DNA from: UBA10329 sp964500205
GTDB taxonomy: Bacteria > Bacteroidota > Bacteroidia > UBA10329
Assembly (NCBI GenBank): GCA_964500205.1
Contig: CAZCNS010000016.1
Span: 19,967-83,966, forward strand
Direction: 5' to 3'
Length of the DNA stretch: 64,000 nucleotides
The position numbers were made by a program, and so were the translations under genes. This document shows, piece by piece, positions 59,901 through 64,000 of this stretch; the stretch's first letter is position 1, and every line of letters begins with the position of its first letter. A model generated the notes under the pieces. It saw only the letters and a program-made list of their open reading frames with translations, did no database searches and was not told the DNA's origin.

Positions 59901-62900
59901 TGAAATGTTCACTGGTGCATCTGCCTTCAATGGGGACATCGGTGGCTGGAATGTCAGCACCATTAATGACATGGCCTACATGTTCAATGGGGCGTCATCT
60001 TTCAATCAGGACTTAAGCGGTTGGGATGTGAGCAATGTGAATGACATGGTCGGCATGTTCGATGGTGCATCCTCATTCAATCAGACCATTGGCGGATGGG
60101 ATGTGAGCGGCTGTGCCAATATGGGCGGCATGTTCTCCAATGCCGTCTCTTTTAATCAGAATATTGGAGGATGGATCGTTAGCAATGTGACGAACATGAG
60201 CAACATGTTCAACAATGCCGTAAGTTTCAACCAGGATCTCTTTGACTGGAACACTGCCAATGTCAACAGCATGTTCCAAATGTTCGTGTCTGCCTCATCT
60301 TTCAATCAAGATCTCGGAGCCTGGAATGTCAGTAGCGTTTCTGATATGACCAACATGCTCAGTGGCTCAGGGCTCTCGCGTTGCAATTACGATGGTACGC
60401 TGATCGGCTGGGCGCAACAGAACCTCAATCAAGGTGTCACCCTCGGGGCTTCAGGTCTTGAGTACACATCTGGCTCGGCCGCTGAAGGTGCCCGTCAAGC
60501 CATCATCGATAATTTCAGTTGGAGTATTTTGGATGGTGGAGCATATCCTACCATCACAGCGAGCGGCCCGACTTCATTCTGTGTAGGTGGTAGCGTAGAT
60601 CTCACTGCCTCTTCCGGGGCGTCCTACCTGTGGAGCACAGGAGCAACCAGCCAATCTATAACCGTCAACGCCACTGGCAACATCTCCGTCACCGTGACCG
60701 ATGCCAATGGGTGCACTGGCACTGCGACTCAAGCAATCACTGTCAACCCCAATCCCACCGCTCCTACCATCAGCCCCAGCGGGCCCACCGACTTCTGTGA
60801 TGAGGAAAGCATTACTCTCACCTCAAGCGAGACCACGGGCAACGTCTGGTCACCCAATGGCGAGACCACCCAGAGCATCGTGGTGACAGAGGCAGACAAT
60901 TTCTCGGTGACATTCACAGATGCGAACGGCTGCTCCGCCTCCAGCGGCATAACTTCGACCACAGTGCTCGAGTCCCCGGTACACAACGTGGGTTCCACCT
61001 CCGCCACGTGCAGCGGAGCATCGGACGGGTCTCTTGAGGCCGTTTACATCTCAGGTCAACAACCCATCTCCTATACTTGGTCTGACGGGCAGGGTGGGCC
61101 AGTGGCCAGTAACCTCGACCCCGGTTCCTACTTCCTCACATCCACCGGTGGTAATGGTTGCTCTACCACCCAGTACGCCATAGTGAACGCGAACTTCGAA
61201 GGCACATCTACACAGCTTCCCGCAGCCGTGGACGGCAGTCTCGTCTCACTCGGTCTGCTCGGTGTCACAGCAAATGACTCAGATATCTCGATACAAACGT
61301 CAAGGTCAAGTGTGAACAATGTGCGCAGAGGTGCCTTCGAGTTCGACCTCTCGGTGCTCTCGCCCAATACCATCGTTCAGGATGCGGCACTACTGTACAC
61401 GCTCACAACCCTGGTGAGCAACATTAATAACGACCCGGCTGTGGTCACCTTCATGGGGTATGATGGAGATGGGACAATTGATGTAAGTGACTTCTCCGTT
61501 TCCGCTGTGCAGATCGCGCAGGAGACCTACATCCCATCCTCAGCGCCTGATGCCATCCTGGGTATCGGAAGTCATGTGCTCGTGCCGCTCGATGCCGCCT
61601 TTGTGCAATCCCGAATCAATAATGCCAGTTCGCAGCCCTTCCTCGGTGTACGCACTGAGACGGTGGACTTCGTGACTTTCACAGTAGCGTCCCTTGAGAA
61701 CAGCAACAGCAACTATTTCAAACCGACCCTGCTAATCAACCACAACCTTGTCAACGACTCCATCTGTTCAGGTGGGCAGTCTCTCGGTTACACCTCAGCA
61801 GGCATTCATGTGGATGTGTTTGCAGTGAACGGGTGTGACAGCATCCGGGTGCTCAATCTGAAAGTGGATGATGACATTGCCAACATCACCAACAACATTT
61901 CAGAGACCATCTGCGATGGCGATGAGTTCGAGGGTTATGACCAGACGGGCATTTACACCGATGTGTTCACCGCGGCCAACGGATGCGACAGCACACGCGT
62001 GCTTGACCTGACCGTGCTGCCCAACATCACCGAGAACATCAGTCAGACCATCTGCGATGGCGATGAGTTCGAGGGTTATGACCAGACTGGCATCTACACC
62101 GATGTGTTCACCGCGGCCAACGGCTGCGACAGCACGAGGGTGCTTGACCTCACCGTGTTGCCTAACATCACCGAGAACATCAGTCAGACCATCTGCGATG
62201 GCGATGAGTTCGAGGGTTATGACCAGACAGGCATTTACACGGACGTGTTCACCGCGGCCAACGGCTGCGACAGCACACGCGTGCTTGACCTGACCGTACT
62301 GCCCAACATCACCGAGAACATCAGCCAGACCATCTGTGACGGGGACAGCTTCAAGGGGTACACGCAGACAGGTGTTTACACGGATGTGTTCGAGGCTTCC
62401 AACAGTTGCGACAGCACTCGCGTGCTCGACCTCACCGTGCTGCCGAACATCACCGAGAACATCAGCCAGACCATCTGTGACGAGGACAGCTTCGAGAACT
62501 ACACGCAGACGGGCGTTTACACCGATGTGTTCACCGCGGCCAACGGCTGCGACAGCACGAGGGTGCTTGACCTCACTGTCTTGCCTAACATCACCGAGAA
62601 CATCAGTCAGACCATCTGTGATGGCGATGAGTTCGAGGGTTATGACCAGACGGGCATTTACACCGATGTGTTCACCGCGGCCAACGGATGCGACAGCACA
62701 CGCGTGCTTGACCTGACCGTGCTGCCCAACATCACCGAGAACATCAGCCAGACCATCTGTGACGGGGACAGCTTCGAGAACTACACGCAGACGGGTATTT
62801 ACACGGATGTGTTCGAGGCTTCCAACAGTTGCGACAGCACTCGCGTGCTCGACCTCACCGTGCTGCCGAACATCACCGAGAACATCAGCCAGACCATCTG

Positions 62901-64000
62901 TGACGAGGACAGCTTCGAGAACTACACGCAGACGGGCGTTTACACCGATGTGTTCACCGCGGCCAACGGCTGCGACAGCACGAGGGTGCTTGACCTCACT
63001 GTCTTGCCTAACATCACCGAGAACATCAGTCAGACCATCTGTGATGGCGATGAGTTCGAGGGATATGACCAGAGCGGCATCTACACCGATGTGTTCACTG
63101 CGGCCAACGGCTGCGACAGCACACGCGTGCTCGACCTCACCGTGTTGCCTAACATCACCGAGAACATCAGTCAGACCATCTGCGATGGCGATGAGTTCGA
63201 GGGTTATGACCAGACTGGCATCTACACCGATGTGTTCACCGCTGCCAATGGCTGCGACAGCACGAGGGTGCTTGACCTCACCGTGTTGCCTAACATCACC
63301 GAGAACATAAACCAGACTATCTGCGATGGCGATGTGTTCGAGAGTTACACGGAGACGGGCATCTACACCGATGTGTTTACCGCTGCCAACGGCTGTGACA
63401 GCACACGCGTGCTTGACCTGACCGTGCTGCCTAACATCACCGAGAACATCAGTCAGACCATCTGTGACGGGGATGTGTTCGAGAGTTACACCGTGACAGG
63501 CATCTACACCGATGTGTTCACCGCTGCCAATGGCTGCGACAGCACGAGGGTGCTTGACCTCACCGTGTTGCCTAACATCACCGAGAACATAAACCAGACT
63601 ATCTGCGATGGCGATGTGTTCGAGAGTTACACGGAGACGGGCATCTACACCGATGTGTTTACCGCTGCCAACGGCTGCGACAGCACGAGGGTGCTTGACC
63701 TGACCGTACTGCCAAACATCACCGAGAACATCAGCCAGACCATCTGTGACGGGGACAGCTTCGAGAACTACACGCAGACGGGCGTTTACACCGATGTGTT
63801 CACCGCGGCCAACGGCTGCGACAGCACGAGGGTGCTTGACCTCACTGTCTTGCCTAACATCACCGAGAACATCAGTCAGACCATCTGTGATGGCGATGAG
63901 TTCGAGGGTTATGACCAGACGGGCATTTACACCGATGTGTTCACCGCGGCCAACGGATGCGACAGCACACGCGTGCTTGACCTGACCGTGCTGCCCAACA
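56914..64000 (+). CDS. Giant multidomain secreted adhesin-like protein, incomplete at the window end
   Basis: The frame is open from the ATG at 56914 to the last base, more than 2360 codons. The start MRRLYFQFSVLAVLFCAGSF is a signal peptide (cleavage near LAQ). In order: delta-60 repeats (~29-389), SprB-like repeats (~575-720, with GGTPDYSYSWSNNETSADIN), Ig-like domains with Cys (YLWSTGETTQSI), BspA/DUF285 repeats (~870-1210, with WDVSNVNDMVGMF), more Ig-like and SprB-like units, a DNRLRE-like domain (~1427-1609), then an array of 47-residue repeats (TENISQTICDGDEFEGYDQ, YTDVFTAANGCDSTRVLDLT). The type IX sorting domain is expected beyond the window. It is probably a large surface adhesin. 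Confidence 0.92.
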   Translation, partial: MRRLYFQFSVLAVLFCAGSFSSLAQQVTYDPSFVQGTGFNGPVYAIKVFDTDKIFVGGDFSEYNGTPVSSVVQLNGDGSLVPQGLNIGINLTGPVYALHVNSNDELLVGGDFSAFGYKNLLRLDPGGDVDYSLSNNGGANGPVYAITSDFNNAIYIGGDFTSYNNVPINRLVKLLPNGVPDASFVSEAGTAVEGGPVRALAIEDGGKILVGGSFLTYRDFTPARNLVCIFNDGDLDNTFSSTLGIVNGPVYAIGKDQNNDLIFGGDFNAIGAISMPGIAKVKATGELLSALFSNLGTGFNGSVRGLLVLSDNSIIACGSFSQFDGNNSRGIVKLDQTGAFDAGYDLSPGVEAGAQTGFTIDEYPGDKIMLGGDFQGFNSTTALNIARLEQFAIIPDPSFVQTEDWCQGYSFNLSYTVVGTFGDAFGFNVFNVQLSDASGSFANPTVIGQEFSTTAGTIQCNINSDIPQGNGYQIRIVASDPSVTSALVGAGNFVVNPVVITPTIVNVSCNGDSNGSISLSADRAGVIYDWYTLSPPSSSATLTGLVADSYPLFWNWNNNTCNNETEYVVEQPDDVNIDLFRSNVSCFSLANGSIEVNVSGGTPDYSYSWSNNETSADINNLGPGTYTLTLTDANNCVKTASETITEPTEIQNAVISTPVTCNGGSDGSASVSSTGGAGSYIFLWPTLGNQTTSMVTGLAAGSYEVIVTDEDNCSKSSFAVVSEPLPLVPTVTPDGPTTFCDGGSVTLNSSVATSYLWSTGETTQSINVTQSGSYSVTVTDANGCQGTSSAVTVTVNPNPQPTVTPAGTVTIFSGDQVTLTSSSAASYQWSTDDITSSITVNETGSYSVTVTDANGCSGTSADTDVIVLPARFITIWKTDNPGTSANNQITIPTTGGGYNFDVRWFEVGNETNSGFLQALGENETITFPTPGTYRVEIESDFPRIYFNNGGDRLKLLTIERWGDIAWSSMENAFHGCANLTYNATDIPDLSNVTSLREMFTGASAFNGDIGGWNVSTINDMAYMFNGASSFNQDLSGWDVSNVNDMVGMFDGASSFNQTIGGWDVSGCANMGGMFSNAVSFNQNIGGWIVSNVTNMSNMFNNAVSFNQDLFDWNTANVNSMFQMFVSASSFNQDLGAWNVSSVSDMTNMLSGSGLSRCNYDGTLIGWAQQNLNQGVTLGASGLEYTSGSAAEGARQAIIDNFSWSILDGGAYPTITASGPTSFCVGGSVDLTASSGASYLWSTGATSQSITVNATGNISVTVTDANGCTGTATQAITVNPNPTAPTISPSGPTDFCDEESITLTSSETTGNVWSPNGETTQSIVVTEADNFSVTFTDANGCSASSGITSTTVLESPVHNVGSTSATCSGASDGSLEAVYISGQQPISYTWSDGQGGPVASNLDPGSYFLTSTGGNGCSTTQYAIVNANFEGTSTQLPAAVDGSLVSLGLLGVTANDSDISIQTSRSSVNNVRRGAFEFDLSVLSPNTIVQDAALLYTLTTLVSNINNDPAVVTFMGYDGDGTIDVSDFSVSAVQIAQETYIPSSAPDAILGIGSHVLVPLDAAFVQSRINNASSQPFLGVRTETVDFVTFTVASLENSNSNYFKPTLLINHNLVNDSICSGGQSLGYTSAGIHVDVFAVNGCDSIRVLNLKVDDDIANITNNISETICDGDEFEGYDQTGIYTDVFTAANGCDSTRVLDLTVLPNITENISQTICDGDEFEGYDQTGIYTDVFTAANGCDSTRVLDLTVLPNITENISQTICDGDEFEGYDQTGIYTDVFTAANGCDSTRVLDLTVLPNITENISQTICDGDSFKGYTQTGVYTDVFEASNSCDSTRVLDLTVLPNITENISQTICDEDSFENYTQTGVYTDVFTAANGCDSTRVLDLTVLPNITENISQTICDGDEFEGYDQTGIYTDVFTAANGCDSTRVLDLTVLPNITENISQTICDGDSFENYTQTGIYTDVFEASNSCDSTRVLDLTVLPNITENISQTICDEDSFENYTQTGVYTDVFTAANGCDSTRVLDLTVLPNITENISQTICDGDEFEGYDQSGIYTDVFTAANGCDSTRVLDLTVLPNITENISQTICDGDEFEGYDQTGIYTDVFTAANGCDSTRVLDLTVLPNITENINQTICDGDVFESYTETGIYTDVFTAANGCDSTRVLDLTVLPNITENISQTICDGDVFESYTVTGIYTDVFTAANGCDSTRVLDLTVLPNITENINQTICDGDVFESYTETGIYTDVFTAANGCDSTRVLDLTVLPNITENISQTICDGDSFENYTQTGVYTDVFTAANGCDSTRVLDLTVLPNITENISQTICDGDEFEGYDQTGIYTDVFTAANGCDSTRVLDLTVLPN
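61900..64000 (+). repeat. 141-bp (47-residue) coding repeat array
   Basis: Fifteen units begin every 141 bp from 61900 to 63874; the last is cut by the window end, and a degenerate unit precedes at ~61759. Unit types alternate: DGDEFEGYDQTGIY, DGDSFENYTQTGVY, DEDSFENYTQTGVY and DGDVFESYTETGIY, ending in FTAANGCD or FEASNSCD. The triplet from 62323 recurs at 62746 in the same order, and the unit at 63310 recurs at 63592, which points to duplication of multi-unit blocks. Confidence 0.93.

Noticed and set aside
57148..60279. Minus-strand ORFs inside the second giant secreted gene
   Set aside because: The plus frame is continuously open from 56914 and encodes recognisable repeats; minus frames are shadows.

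Overview
The window looks like a Bacteroidota chromosome, most likely from a GC-rich member of the Flavobacteriales. The reasons are a DNA polymerase III alpha subunit with a fused N-terminal proofreading exonuclease, the ileS / DksA-like / lspA gene order, type IX secretion substrates with delta-60, SprB-like, BspA-like and C-terminal sorting modules, and many Bacteroidota-type -7 promoter boxes (TAnnTTTG) just upstream of start codons. No rRNA, tRNA, CRISPR array or transposase was recognised. Family assignments rest on motifs read by eye, without database searches.

Layout. 1-2890: edge of a secreted protein, RNase HI, a GT-C-type membrane glycosyltransferase and an orphan LuxR-type response regulator. 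2913-7769 (minus): 2-oxoglutarate dehydrogenase genes sucA and sucB, separated by a GxxExxY gene bracketed by CACAAAGG-type repeats. 7864-13577 (minus): an unknown small gene, a polyprenyl synthase, a nucleotide-sugar epimerase, RmlA and an MMPL/RND exporter. 13969-19702 (minus): a membrane-anchored Mrr-like nuclease and dnaE. 19948-22163 (plus): a PAP2-like membrane protein, gatC and a LolC/E-type permease. 22172-26641 (minus): ileS, a DksA-like regulator and lspA. 26822-34626 (plus): a PorT-like barrel, ubiX, a zinc phospholipase/S1-P1-like protein, a class III CoA transferase, a DUF433/DUF5615 toxin-antitoxin pair, rpsA, a lone hisH and a PLP deaminase. 34631-38292: a YkgJ-like protein, a three-gene envelope operon, and pyrE divergent from a NUDIX gene with overlapping start codons.

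38300-47640 is accessory in character. It holds a 14-copy 21-bp tandem array, a protein of W/LS.N/PW repeats, a two-gene unit whose large product carries two different PD-(D/E)XK nuclease domains, a 164-bp palindrome-rich repeat array, a RelE/YoeB-type toxin-antitoxin module between duplicated pieces of an RNase R-like 3' end, and an MNT-HEPN pair. Housekeeping genes resume with lysA and an ALDH7-type dehydrogenase, then two lipoproteins. The last 11 kb encodes two neighbouring giant secreted delta-60 proteins; the second leaves the window inside an array of nearly identical 47-residue repeats.

The best candidates for something undescribed are the dual-nuclease unit (41207-44214), the repeat-bracketed GxxExxY element splitting sucA from sucB, and the repeat families of 38563-47540.
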